The notes: generated by a model not told the origin, from the sequence alone. DNA of 44,361 bases from Reyranella sp. (GCF_030651995.1 NZ_JAUSBN010000070.1:1-44361); one strand, 5' to 3'; numbered from the stretch's first letter, positions 32,574 to 40,160 are shown. A program made the numbers and translations.

Positions 32574-33527
32574 TTAAGTTGGAAGAACCGGCGTCTCCTG
32601 GTCGTTCGATTGTCCCTTCAAGGACGGTGTTGCAACGGGCCGGGGCGCGAAGCCCCCGCATCGCGCAGCGCCCCGGCCCGTTGCGGAAGCGGGAGCTGCG
32701 TTGGTGTGTTGAAGCTTTGCGGCGAACTCGGCCGGCGTCAAATAGTCGAGGCTCGAATGCGGGCGAACTTCGTTGAAGTGTTTGCGCCAGGCTTCGATGA
32801 CGACCTTGGCCTGTGCACGTGACAGAAACCACTCCATGCCGAGGCATTCGTCACGGAACTTGCCATTGAAGCTCTCCAGCATTCCGTTCTGCCACGGCTT
32901 ACCGGGATCGATCAGGGCGGTCTGGATACCCTGATCGACGATCCACTTCAGCAGCGCCCGCGAGACGAACTCCGGGCCGTTGTCGGAGCGCAGGTAGAGC
33001 GGCGCGCCGCGTTCGCTGACCAGCCGCGACAGCACCTCGATCACGCGGCCTGAGCGGATGCGACCATCGACCTCGATCGCCAGGCCCTCCCTGGTCCACT
33101 CGTCGGTGACGGTCAGGCACTTGAGGTGTTGCCCGTTGGCGCACCAGTCGAAGACGAAGTCGTAGGACCACACCTGATTGGCGCCAGTGGGCGCCTGCGG
33201 ACGGGGCCGCCCGGTCGCGATCCGCTTGCGCGGGCGCTTGCGGGGCACCTGCAGCCGGGCCCGCCGCCACAGCCGCCAGGCCCGGCCCCAGCTCATGGCA
33301 TGACCCTCGCGATCGAGGAAGATGCGGATCCGCCGATAGCCGAAGCGCGGGTACTGCGCGCTCAGTGTCGCCATGCGCGCCAGCACAGGCGCATCCTTCT
33401 CGGCCTTCGTCGACCGGTAACCCAGAGCCGAACGGGCCACGCCCAGCAGCGTGCAAGACCGTCGTTGCGACAGGCCGCGGCGCCCTGCATACGCCACCTG
33501 CTCGCGACGGGCCGGCACGCCTACCAT
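32574..33527 (-). CDS. IS3-family transposase OrfB (DDE integrase domain)
   Basis: A 317-residue frame from the ATG at 33527; in vivo it is probably made mainly as an OrfAB fusion by -1 frameshifting. An HTH_21-like segment (YPRFGYRRIRIFLDREGHAM) is followed by the rve catalytic core. The three acidic residues lie in VWSYDFVFDW, LYLRSDNGPEF and GMLESFNGKFRDEC, followed by SLDYLTPAEFAA, the usual OrfB terminus. It catalyses cut-out/paste-in transposition through a circular intermediate. A Pro/Ala-rich tail of about 45 residues after the conserved end is somewhat longer than usual and runs into the left terminal repeat. Confidence 0.93.
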   Translation of the reverse strand: MVGVPARREQVAYAGRRGLSQRRSCTLLGVARSALGYRSTKAEKDAPVLARMATLSAQYPRFGYRRIRIFLDREGHAMSWGRAWRLWRRARLQVPRKRPRKRIATGRPRPQAPTGANQVWSYDFVFDWCANGQHLKCLTVTDEWTREGLAIEVDGRIRSGRVIEVLSRLVSERGAPLYLRSDNGPEFVSRALLKWIVDQGIQTALIDPGKPWQNGMLESFNGKFRDECLGMEWFLSRAQAKVVIEAWRKHFNEVRPHSSLDYLTPAEFAAKLQHTNAAPASATGRGAARCGGFAPRPVATPSLKGQSNDQETPVLPT

Positions 33528-33784
33528 TTTTTTGCAGCGATCTCCTTCATCACCTCGATCTCCAGGTCGCGTTCCGCCACCAGCTTCTTCAGCCGTGCGT
33601 TCTCCTGCTCGAGCTGCTTCAGGCGCCGCACATCGTCCGGCTGGAACGACCCGAACCGCTTCTTCCACGTGTAGATCGCCTGATCGCTTACGCCGTGGCG
33701 CTTGGCCACCGTCGCTACCGGATCCCGATCCGTCTCCCGCAAGATCCCCACGATCTGCTCTTCCGTGAACTTCGACTTCTTCAT
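33521..33784 (-). CDS. IS3-family transposase OrfA (HTH)
   Basis: An 87-residue protein. It begins MKKSKFTEEQIVGILRE with the HTH_Tnp_1 recognition region VAKRHGVSDQAIYTWKKRFG, followed by a leucine-zipper-like coiled coil (VRRLKQLEQENARLKKLVAE) that mediates OrfA/OrfAB pairing. It ends AAKKW at the A7 slippery run, where a -1 shift would join it to OrfB. OrfA alone usually binds the terminal repeats and limits transposition. Confidence 0.93.
   Translation of the reverse strand: MKKSKFTEEQIVGILRETDRDPVATVAKRHGVSDQAIYTWKKRFGSFQPDDVRRLKQLEQENARLKKLVAERDLEIEVMKEIAAKKW
33527..33533 (-). promoter_or_regulatory. Programmed -1 frameshift site (A7) of the IS
   Basis: On the minus strand the run reads GCAAAAAAATGG. 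OrfA reads GCA AAA AAA TGG TAG; slipping back one base gives AAA AAA ATG GTA and enters the OrfB frame. Seven A residues form the classical A AAA AAA slippery heptamer of IS3-family elements. The ATG within it could also start OrfB independently. Confidence 0.8.
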
Positions 33785-34029
33785 CCCCTGCCTCCTCTCG
33801 GAGGCCAGTCTCTCAACTAATCGTTGGTCCGAAAACCCGGGGGCAGGTCAGCTCTAGCGCGGAGCAAAGGGACATAACGGTACGGCATTTGTGAATCTCC
33901 CCCTTTTTCTTTTGCGTTCTTGGCTTCCCAACGCGCGAGCTGCCAACTTTGGCACAACTATTGGGAGAGTCGAGTCGTGTCCGGAGCATTAGCCACCGCT
34001 TATCCGGCCGCCTTTTGGCGGCGGAGGGC

Positions 34030-34114
34030 ACGATTTTTCGTCCCCGTCTATGCGAGCCGAGGCGAGCCGGTCGAAGTCTTCGTGGTCCCGATTTCCAACG
34101 TGATGGCCCGCTGA
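34030..34114 (+). pseudogene. Relic 3' end of a class III cyclase gene
   Basis: The frame ending at 34114 reads FFVPVYASRGEPVEVFVV then PISNVMAR. It repeats the C-terminus of the upstream cyclase (FRPVGAVQVPGRGEPVEVFVV). At the DNA level GGCGAGCCGGTCGA-GTCTTCGTGGT is shared with one mismatch. The rest of the gene is absent. The IS insertion and the beta/DUF2188 fragments lie between the intact gene end and this relic. The flanks (33889-34030 and 34115-34222) hold no other coding sequence I can support, only a hairpin at 34134-34158 (CGCGAGCCGG/CCGGTTCGCG). Confidence 0.6.
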
Positions 34115-34222
34115 GCGACGTCGCGGGCCGCAGCGCGAGCCGGTGATGCCGGTTCGCGTGACGCCCCCCGGACAGGCTGTTAGCGTCCGCGCCACAAACA
34201 AGAAATGTCATCCGGAGGATCA

Positions 34223-35209
34223 ATGTTCGAGTTCAAGACCAGCCGCCGCGCCCTGTTGGCCGGCGCTGCCGCCACCCTCGCCGCGCCGGGCCTCGTCCGC
34301 GCGCAGGACGCGTTTCCCAACAAGACCATCAAGTTCGTCGTGCCGTGGACTCCGGGCGGCGCAACCGACAACATCTCGCGCATCGTCACGGCCAAGATGT
34401 CGGAGCTTCTGGGCCAGCAGGTGCTGATCGACAATCGCGCCGGTGGCGGTGGTACGATCGGCACCGATGCCATCGCCAAGGCAGCCCCTGACGGTTACAC
34501 GATCGGCCTGATCACCGTCTCGATGTTCTGCATGGCGCCGGCGCTCTATGCCAAGCTGCCCTACGATCCGGTGAAGGATTTCTCGCCGATGGCCGGCATG
34601 TCGGTGTGGCCGAACATGCTGGTGGTCCATCCCAGCGTTCCCGCGAAGACCGTGCCGGAGCTGATCGCCCTGCTGAAGGCCAATCCCGGGAAGTACAACA
34701 TGGCCTCGTCCGGCTCAGGGACCACGATCCACCTCGCGGGCGAGATGTTCAAGCAGCTCACCGGCACCGACATGCTGCACGTTCCCTACAAGGGCAGCGC
34801 CGGGGCGATTCAGGATCTCATCGCCGGCAACGTGAACATCATGTTCGACAACATGCCGAGCTGCTGGCCGCATGTGCAGGCGGGCAAGCTGCGGGCGCTC
34901 GGCGTCACCAGCCGGACGCGCAACAAGGCGGCGCCCGACGTGCCGGCGATCATCGAATTCGTGCCGAACTATGTGGTCGAGGTCTGGATGGGCTTCGGCG
35001 GGCCGGCTGGCGTGCCGAAGCCGATCATCGACAAGTTGGCCGCCGTCGGCACCAAGGCGCTCGAGGATTCCGACGTGAAGGCGAAGTTCGCGGCCCTCGG
35101 CAGCGATCCCTGGCCGATGCCGCCCAAGGGGCTGCAGGACCGCATCGTGAGCGAGATCGCCGTGTGGGCGCCGATCGTCAAGGCGAGCGGCGCCAAGGTG
35201 GACGGCTAA
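34223..35209 (+). CDS. Bug/TctC-family tripartite tricarboxylate transporter receptor
   Basis: A 328-residue periplasmic solute-binding protein. Residues 1-26 are a probable Tat signal peptide (SRRALLAGAAATLAAPG, cleaved after VRAQ). The mature protein begins with the Bug signature FPNKTIKFVVPWTPGGATDN, then VLIDNRAGGGGTIGTDAIAKAAPDGYTI and the later HVPYKGSAGAIQDLIAGNV block. I chose the ATG at 34223, which follows GGAGGA, over an ATG at 34205. Bug receptors bind carboxylates, amides or amino acids; this one has an ordinary PGGATD-type pocket with no further clue to the ligand. No TctA/TctB membrane genes accompany it, as is common for orphan Bug genes. Confidence 0.93.
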   Translation: MFEFKTSRRALLAGAAATLAAPGLVRAQDAFPNKTIKFVVPWTPGGATDNISRIVTAKMSELLGQQVLIDNRAGGGGTIGTDAIAKAAPDGYTIGLITVSMFCMAPALYAKLPYDPVKDFSPMAGMSVWPNMLVVHPSVPAKTVPELIALLKANPGKYNMASSGSGTTIHLAGEMFKQLTGTDMLHVPYKGSAGAIQDLIAGNVNIMFDNMPSCWPHVQAGKLRALGVTSRTRNKAAPDVPAIIEFVPNYVVEVWMGFGGPAGVPKPIIDKLAAVGTKALEDSDVKAKFAALGSDPWPMPPKGLQDRIVSEIAVWAPIVKASGAKVDG

Positions 35210-35512
35210 GGCCGGCCCAACCGGACATCGAACCGGCGCGCCGTCCTCCGTCCTGGAGGACGGCTATCGCGGCATTGTTGCTTCTGCTCGTCGTTCCGGC
35301 GCGGGCCTTCCCGACGACCAGACCCATGGGCTGGTACCTGCGCGAACAGTCAGGCGGCACATTGCAAGACCGCGCTGCCGAATCGCACGATCGCCCCGGC
35401 GCGGGTCGAGGATTTCGAGCGTGGTGCGGTCGAACGCGGCGGTCTTCGGTGTGCTCGCTGACGGCCGGTTCGTGCTAATTCCCCCGTCAACGACGGCGGG
35501 GGGAGACGGAGC
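35210..35512. other. 303-bp non-coding gap before the universal stress protein
   Basis: No gene here can be supported. One plus-strand frame reads AIAALLLLLVVPARAF from about 35262, resembling a signal peptide, with GGAGG just before it but no ATG or GTG start, and it ends after about 67 codons at 35478. It could be a decayed exported-protein gene. A GGGGGGAGA ribosome binding site lies just before the 35513 start. Confidence 0.4.
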
Positions 35513-36328
35513 ATGTACAAAACCATTCTGGCGGTTTCCGAGGGTGGGCCCGACGCGGCCATGTCGTTCCGCCTGGCTGCCCGGATCGCCGCCCTGTTCG
35601 ATGCGACCGTCGACGCGGTCCACTTCTCGGAGGTGCGCCGGGGCGACGCCGACATCGCGCTCCAGTCGATGCCTTTTCTCAAGTCCGACTCCGACACGCG
35701 CGTCGAAGGCCGCGCCCGCGAGTCCGAGCGCGCCTATCGCGAGCTGATCGCCTCGCTTCCGGGCGCCACGTTCAGCGGCTCGGGACTGACGCGCGCGCGC
35801 CTCGTCGCCATGGGGCGCGAATCGAGCCTGCTGCTGCTCGGCCGGCCGGGCGCCGATCCTGAAAACATCGCGCCCGAGACTGTCCAGGCCGCGCTCCACG
35901 AGTGCGCACGGCCCGTGCTGATCGCGCCGCCGCACCTCGGCCCCCGGCCCATGTCATCGGTCGTCGTCGCCTGGAACGGCAGTGCACAGGCCGCCCGTGC
36001 CGTCGGCTACGCCCTGCCGTTTCTCGCAAGGGCCGAGAAGGTGACGATCCTCGTGGCCGGCGCGGCGCCCGACACCGTCGGCACGCCGTTTCTCGTACGC
36101 ATGCTCGGGCGTCACGGCATCGTGGCCATGGTCGAGACGATGGATCCGGGGGACGTGTCGGGCCGCGCCCGCGGCCGGGCCTTGCTGGATTACACCCGGG
36201 AGAAGGGCGCCGGCCTGCTCGTCATGGGGGCCTACGGTCACCGCGGGCTGTCGAATTTCCTGGGGCTCGGCGGCGCCACGTCCAAGGTGATCGCTTCATG
36301 CCCCGTGCCGCTTCTGGTGGCGCATTGA
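35513..36328 (+). CDS. Tandem universal stress protein (UspA family)
   Basis: A 271-residue cytoplasmic protein with two Usp folds. The first half (MYKTILAVSEGGPDAAMSFR, then VAMGRESSLLLLGRPG) is degenerate. The second half (from about 145) has SVVVAWNGSAQAARAVGYALPF, GLLVMGAYGHRGLSNFLGLGG and TSKVIASCPVPLLVAH; the GxxGHR...G region is the usual ATP-binding motif. It probably contributes to stress survival. It is preceded by a GGGGGGAGA ribosome binding site. The small ORF at 36380 follows after 51 bp and may be cotranscribed. No dedicated regulator is adjacent. Confidence 0.9.
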   Translation: MYKTILAVSEGGPDAAMSFRLAARIAALFDATVDAVHFSEVRRGDADIALQSMPFLKSDSDTRVEGRARESERAYRELIASLPGATFSGSGLTRARLVAMGRESSLLLLGRPGADPENIAPETVQAALHECARPVLIAPPHLGPRPMSSVVVAWNGSAQAARAVGYALPFLARAEKVTILVAGAAPDTVGTPFLVRMLGRHGIVAMVETMDPGDVSGRARGRALLDYTREKGAGLLVMGAYGHRGLSNFLGLGGATSKVIASCPVPLLVAH

Positions 36329-36379
36329 ACGAAAGCGAGAAGGTTCGGACTCCGCGCCGGAAGACCTGTACAAGGAGCG

Positions 36380-36559
36380 ATGAGCAACGAAGCATTCGGC
36401 AAGCACATGGTGTGGACGGTGGACCCGCGCACCCAGTCTGAAATCGGCATCGGCTATTCGAGCCTGGTGGAAGCCCAGGCGGAGGCCGTCAAACTGGAGC
36501 AGGTGGGCTACAAGATCCTTCGGATCAGCCCCATGACGCTGCCCAAGCCCAATTCCTGA
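36380..36559 (+). CDS. 59-residue conserved-looking small protein, unknown
   Basis: A small gene with a textbook ribosome binding site (AAGGAG 3 bp before the ATG at 36380). The translated protein begins MSNEAFGKHMVWTVDPRTQS, contains a predicted amphipathic middle (VEAQAEAVKLEQVGYKILRI) and ends LPKPNS at the TGA at 36557-36559. I recognise no domain. It follows the universal stress protein and is closed by a strong terminator about 50 bp later, which supports a real transcript. Its function is unknown; by position it could be stress related. Confidence 0.6.
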   Translation: MSNEAFGKHMVWTVDPRTQSEIGIGYSSLVEAQAEAVKLEQVGYKILRISPMTLPKPNS

Positions 36560-36609
36560 CGAGCGTCCCCGTCGGGGGTTCGAACCCCGATCCTCCTGGA
36601 TATGACAAA

Positions 36610-36640
36610 GCCGCCCCCTTCGCAGGGGGCGGCCTTCGTT
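36610..36640 (+). terminator. rho-independent terminator
   Basis: A 10-bp perfect stem, GCCGCCCCCT (36610-36619) with AGGGGGCGGC (36624-36633), and the TCGC tetraloop, followed by CTTCGTT. Upstream is the 59-aa gene; downstream is the convergent DUF3618 gene. It may act in both directions. Confidence 0.8.
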
Positions 36641-36659
36641 GAGGCGAGGCTGTTCGAGC

Positions 36660-37568
36660 CTAGGCAGACCGTGGGGGCGAAGTCGGCACCATCGTGTCGA
36701 CCACCTTGCCGGCCATGTCGCCGACCTTGTCGCCGAGATGCGCATCGGCGAGCTGCTCGGTGACCGTGTCCTTGGCGGTTTCGATGACGTCGCGCCCCTT
36801 GTCGATCGCCTCGGCGCCCACCTTGCCCAGGACCTTCCGCTCGGCCTGGGAGACCGGCAGCGCCGCGCCGAAGATCGCGCCCAACGCGGTGCCGATCGCG
36901 GCAACCAGGATGGGTTGCTCTTCCAGGAGCTTCGACACGGCCTGCCTGGTATCCGTGGCCAGACGTGACGCATCCTCCTCGAGATGGTGCGCGGCGTCCT
37001 GGCCGTCATGGACCAGTCGCCTCGCCTGATCGACCTGGTCGCCAGCCCGCTCGCGCAGATCGTCCGCGGTGCCGTGCAGCGAGTCGGCCGTCGCGGCGGC
37101 GGTCTTCTTTACCGAGTTCGCGGTGTCGGTCGCGAGTCCCGTCACCTTGTCGGTCACCTTGCCGGCTATGTCCGAGACCTTGTGGCCCGCCTGACCTGCC
37201 AGCGACTTCGCCGTATCGGCAGCGGTACCCGCGGCGCTCTTGACTCCGCTTGCCGCTGCGACCGCGGCGTCGGCGCCAGCCGAGCTCGCCGTGCGGATCG
37301 CGCTGGAGGCCGACGACATCACGTCGGCGCCGGTCGTCTTCGTCAGCATCATGGTGAGGCCGGCGCCTATCAGCAGTGCGGCGCCGGGATTGCTGCGCGC
37401 TGAATCGGCCAGGCTCTTCACCAGGGTCAGGCTGCTGTCACGCAGGACACCGACCAGCTCGGCGGAGAGCGCCGAACTGGTCATGCCGTCGCGCAGCTGG
37501 CCGAGCGTGTTGGACAGGCCGGCGCGCTGAGCCTCGGCCTCGCGCTGGAGTTGGGCGCTCTCTCTCAT
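36660..37568 (-). CDS. DUF3618-type membrane-associated protein with LEA-like repeats
   Basis: A 302-residue protein. The N-terminal RESAQLQREAEAQRAGLSNT resembles the DUF3618 helix, followed by a hydrophobic segment about residues 63-77 (GAALLIGAGLTMML). A long Ala/Lys/Asp/Thr-rich region of about 11-residue LEA-like character comes next (SVKSAAGTAADTAKSLAGQA and similar, about 100-200), then another hydrophobic segment (ILVAAIGTALGAIFGAAL, about 220-237). It is probably tethered to the inner membrane and intrinsically flexible. The ATG overlaps the stop of the holin-like gene by 4 bp (ATGA), so the two are translationally coupled. Families like this accompany starvation or osmotic-stress genes in alphaproteobacteria. 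Exact function unknown. Confidence 0.8.
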   Translation of the reverse strand: MRESAQLQREAEAQRAGLSNTLGQLRDGMTSSALSAELVGVLRDSSLTLVKSLADSARSNPGAALLIGAGLTMMLTKTTGADVMSSASSAIRTASSAGADAAVAAASGVKSAAGTAADTAKSLAGQAGHKVSDIAGKVTDKVTGLATDTANSVKKTAAATADSLHGTADDLRERAGDQVDQARRLVHDGQDAAHHLEEDASRLATDTRQAVSKLLEEQPILVAAIGTALGAIFGAALPVSQAERKVLGKVGAEAIDKGRDVIETAKDTVTEQLADAHLGDKVGDMAGKVVDTMVPTSPPRSA

Positions 37569-37969
37569 GTCAGGCTCTCCTTCGCCATGCGGGCGTCGTT
37601 CTGAAGGGACGTGATGGTTCGGGTCGGGGTCGGGTCGACGGCACCGATCGTCTTCGTGCCGGCCAGCAGCACGATGATGCCGCCAACGGCGGAGCCGCCG
37701 GCAACGATCAGGATCGCGATGGTGGGGCTGACCCCGCTCTCAATGAGGGCGGCCACCAGCGCCTGAAGCACGAGGATGACGGCGCCGATGATGAATACGG
37801 TCCCAATCAGCATCATGACGAGACCGCTGACGACGCTGGTCTTCAGCGCGTCGGCCTTTTCCCCCAGTTCGACCCGGGCGAGGCGGATTTCGGTCTGGAT
37901 GAGGTCGGCGCTACGACCGAGCGCATCGGTAACCAGGGCGACGACGCCCGGCCTTTCTGTAGTGTTCAT
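37565..37969 (-). CDS. Phage-holin-like small membrane protein (DUF1469 / holin_3_6 family)
   Basis: A 134-residue protein with two strong transmembrane helices, about residues 46-70 (VSGLVMMLIGTVFIIGAVIL) and 82-105 (IAILIVAGGSAVGGIIVLLA). An amphipathic N-terminal segment precedes them (LIQTEIRLARVELGEK), a pattern typical of the holin-like family that accompanies DUF3618 proteins. It is a chromosomal housekeeping-type gene and not a sign of a prophage; no other phage genes are near. It is the middle gene of a three-gene unit, 9 bp after the upstream gene and overlapping the downstream gene by 4 bp. Confidence 0.85.
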   Translation of the reverse strand: MNTTERPGVVALVTDALGRSADLIQTEIRLARVELGEKADALKTSVVSGLVMMLIGTVFIIGAVILVLQALVAALIESGVSPTIAILIVAGGSAVGGIIVLLAGTKTIGAVDPTPTRTITSLQNDARMAKESLT

Positions 37970-37978
37970 GCACGCCTC

Positions 37979-38443
37979 CTAGACGTCGATGCGGCCGACA
38001 TTCGGCTCGTTTGCACGCGGTCCGGCCGTCTCGGTCGAGGCTCCCATGCCCGCCTTGACGATGCGGGCGAGCGCGAAGCCTACGATGGCCGAGCCGGCCA
38101 GCAGGGCGAGCGGCTGGCGCTTGCCGAAGTCGGTGGCGATCGTCAGCAACTCGCCGGCCGACTTGTCGCGCAGGTCGTCGGCCAGACGGTCGATGCGCTG
38201 GCCGGTCGAGCGCACGTACTCGGCAACGGCCGGCGACTGATCCTCCAGGGATCCGGCGAGCGTGGCGGCGGTCTTGCCCAGAGCCGCGACGGCGGCGGCG
38301 CCGCTCTCGGCAGATCGGCCGGCCAGTTCCTCGGCCTTGCCGGAGAGCGCCGTCTTGATTTCGGAAGCCGCTGCGCCGAGATCCGGCTTCGTGTTCCTGG
38401 AGTCGTCGGGCTTTGGGGTGGTGTCCTGGCTGGTATCGGGCAT
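37979..38443 (-). CDS. Small membrane-associated protein, nutrient-deprivation-induced-like
   Basis: A 154-residue protein. A polar, Asp/Lys/Pro-rich N-terminus (about 1-25) is followed by an Ala-rich amphipathic helix region (SEIKTALSGKAEELAGR, AVAALGKTAATLAGSLEDQS) and one transmembrane segment about 112-130 (PLALLAGSAIVGFALARIV). The order of this gene, the holin-like gene and the DUF3618 gene is a recognisable alphaproteobacterial unit, in which the first member is often annotated as nutrient-deprivation-induced. The domain is not securely assigned. A 229-bp spacer separates it from the divergent opgG. Confidence 0.7.
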   Translation of the reverse strand: MPDTSQDTTPKPDDSRNTKPDLGAAASEIKTALSGKAEELAGRSAESGAAAVAALGKTAATLAGSLEDQSPAVAEYVRSTGQRIDRLADDLRDKSAGELLTIATDFGKRQPLALLAGSAIVGFALARIVKAGMGASTETAGPRANEPNVGRIDV

Positions 38444-38672
38444 CGTGTGGTTCTCCCTCGACGATTTCGTCCCGGCGGAACGCCGTGGTGATCGCGGTTT
38501 GCCAACGTGCGCTTCCCCAACATCGTTCCCCGAGTATCGAGGACAGGACGATCATGTACCGTGGCGAACGGAACGGGAGTGCACTGCGCGGGCGTGTTCA
38601 CGTTGCGGCGGGCAACCGCATCGATCCTTGCTGCGTTCGGCTCGTCGTTGCACCGTCGCATGAGGGATTGCC

Positions 38673-40160
38673 GTGGTCCGTTTGGTTGCGTTGCTCGTCG
38701 TGTTCCTGGGAACCAGCCTCTCGACGGCTCAGGCAAGCGAATTCTTCGACAAGCTGATCGATCGGGCGCGGCACTCGGCGACGCAAGCCTACACAAAGGA
38801 AGCGCCGGTCCCGGATACGGCCAAGCTGGGCTACGACGCCTATCGCGGCATTGGCTTCCGGCCGGAATCTATCCTGTGGCGCGACAGCGGGAGGTTCCAC
38901 GTCGAGTTCTTTCCGACCGGCTTCCTCTATCAGACGTCCGTCAAGATATACGTGATCGGTCGCAACGGCCCTTCAGCAACTGCCAGTGCAGCGACGGCCC
39001 TCTCGCCCTCGCCGGAGATGTTCGATTTCGGCACCGCCAAACCACCGGCGAAGGTCGGCTTCGCGGGTTTCAAGATCACCAATCCGCTGAACGGGCAGAA
39101 GTTCGACGAGATCGCTTCGTTCCTGGGCGCCAGCTACTTCCGGCCGATCGGCGAAGGGCAGGCCTACGGCGCCTCGGCGCGCGGGCTGGCGATCGATACC
39201 GCCCAGCCGCGGTCGGAGGAGTTCCCCGAGTTTCGGGAATTCTGGCTGGTCGAGCCGGCGCCGGGCGACACGTCGATGATCATCTACGCACTGCTCGAAT
39301 CACCGGGGGCCAGCGGCGCCTACGCCTTCACCGTAACGCCGGGGGCGCGCACCACGGTCGATGTCGATGCGCGTCTGTTCATGCGTCACGGCGTTTCGAT
39401 GCTGGGCATCGCGCCGCTCACCAGCATGTTCCTGTCCGGCAAGTCCGGTCCCTGGCGCGACGACTTCCGGCCCGAGGTTCATGATTCCGACGGGTTGGCG
39501 CTCCTGACCGGCGAAGGCGAGCGGATCTGGCGGCCGCTCCGCAATCCCGGCTCGCTGCAGGTCTCGTCCTTCGTCGACAACAATCCGCGCGGCTTCGGCC
39601 TGCAGCAGCGCGAGCGCCGCTTCGACCGATACCAGGACGGCGTCGCGAAGTATGAGACCCGTCCCAGCCTGTGGGTCGAGCCCAAAGGCGACTGGGGAGA
39701 GGGCGAGGTACGTCTCGTCGAGATCCCGACGCCGTCGGAGTACCACGACAATATCGTGACCTTCTGGGTCTCGCGCTGGCCGGTCGAGAAAGGCGCGGCG
39801 CTGGAATATCGCTATCGCCTCTCGGCCTTGAGCGACGAGGCGGCCTTCTTCCCGGAGCCGCGCGTCGTGGCGACGCGTCAGGCGCCGGTCGACGGCAACA
39901 CCAAGGCGCGGCGCTTGGTGGTCGAGTTCGAGGGCGACACTTTGGCCCAGCTGCCGGAGCAACGGCTGGTGGAGTCCAACGTAGAGGTCAGCGGCGGCAA
40001 GCTGCTGCGGGCCGAGATCGATCGAACACCCGACTCGACCAACCGGCGCCTGTTCATCGACGTCGAGCCCGAGAGCCGCCGCGCCGCCGAGATTCGCGCC
40101 TACCTGACCGTGGACGGCAAACGATTGAGCGAGATCTTCAGCATCCAGCTTCGACCCTGA
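38673..40160 (+). CDS. opgG: Periplasmic glucan biosynthesis protein OpgG
   Basis: A 495-residue periplasmic protein needed with OpgH to make osmoregulated periplasmic glucans, probably in branching or chain release. The GTG start at 38673 has GAGGGA 6-8 bp upstream. A signal peptide (residues about 1-22, MVRLVALLVVFLGTSLSTAQA) is followed by the family's beta-sandwich domain: YDAYRGIGFRPESILWRDSG, then FHVEFFPTGFLYQTSVKIYV, and NPLNGQKFDEIASFLGASYFR and ARGLAIDTAQP. The second, Ig-like domain is around VRLVEIPTPSEYHDNIVTFW. Length matches the family. opgH follows after 28 bp. The 229 bp upstream show no coding gene I can support. Confidence 0.94.
   Translation: MVRLVALLVVFLGTSLSTAQASEFFDKLIDRARHSATQAYTKEAPVPDTAKLGYDAYRGIGFRPESILWRDSGRFHVEFFPTGFLYQTSVKIYVIGRNGPSATASAATALSPSPEMFDFGTAKPPAKVGFAGFKITNPLNGQKFDEIASFLGASYFRPIGEGQAYGASARGLAIDTAQPRSEEFPEFREFWLVEPAPGDTSMIIYALLESPGASGAYAFTVTPGARTTVDVDARLFMRHGVSMLGIAPLTSMFLSGKSGPWRDDFRPEVHDSDGLALLTGEGERIWRPLRNPGSLQVSSFVDNNPRGFGLQQRERRFDRYQDGVAKYETRPSLWVEPKGDWGEGEVRLVEIPTPSEYHDNIVTFWVSRWPVEKGAALEYRYRLSALSDEAAFFPEPRVVATRQAPVDGNTKARRLVVEFEGDTLAQLPEQRLVESNVEVSGGKLLRAEIDRTPDSTNRRLFIDVEPESRRAAEIRAYLTVDGKRLSEIFSIQLRP

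Larger units (their letters stand above)
32546..33850 (-). mobile_element. IS3-family insertion sequence, IS407 group, complete
   Basis: A 1305-bp element. Its left end begins TGACCTGCCC (32546) and its right end finishes GGGCAGGTCA (33850), forming imperfect terminal inverted repeats that resume with TTCGGACCA about 16 bp in. The 4-bp target duplication GCTC occurs at 32542-32545 and 33851-33854; a 4-bp duplication is the IS407-group habit. It carries overlapping orfA and orfB on the minus strand with an A7 frameshift site. The intact ends, reading frames and duplication suggest a recent insertion. It disrupts a beta-family gene 12 codons after its start. Confidence 0.95.
32265..33888 (-). 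pseudogene. Beta-family protein gene, split by IS insertion and 3'-truncated
   Basis: Removing the IS (32546-33850) and one GCTC target copy restores a continuous minus-strand frame. It starts at ATG 33888, has the ribosome binding site GGGGGAG nine bases upstream, and reads MPYRYVPLLRARAGEAIALS then LTPTEKDRIFPILHLP, GRPLGLDG and NFNSIG before TAG at 32265. The opening matches the N-terminus of beta-family proteins (T4 beta-like, pfam14350), which are usually about 350 residues; only about 106 codons remain. The last 25 codons lie antisense to the DUF2188-like gene, so authentic sequence probably ends near 32345. The gene is therefore broken twice. Family members occur in phage and mobile accessory loci. 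The family call rests on recall of the consensus and should be verified. Confidence 0.6.

Noticed and set aside
33813..34223. Minus-strand open frame across the right IS end and the cyclase relic
   Set aside because: It reads through the IS terminal repeat without any domain; the beta-family start at 33888 lies in a different frame with a proper ribosome binding site.
35262..35478. Signal-peptide-like reading frame before the universal stress protein
   Set aside because: No ATG or GTG start, an arginine-rich remainder and no domain; at best a relic.
36568..36600. tRNA-like T-arm (GGGGTTCGAACCCC) followed by a short acceptor-like sequence
   Set aside because: Canonical alignment gives a T-stem with only three good pairs, and no anticodon or D arm lies upstream, where the 59-aa gene sits. 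It could be a degraded attachment site, but the sequence does not show this.
37565..37969. Holin-like gene as evidence of a prophage
   Set aside because: No endolysin, tail, capsid or integrase genes nearby; the gene belongs to a conserved chromosomal stress unit.
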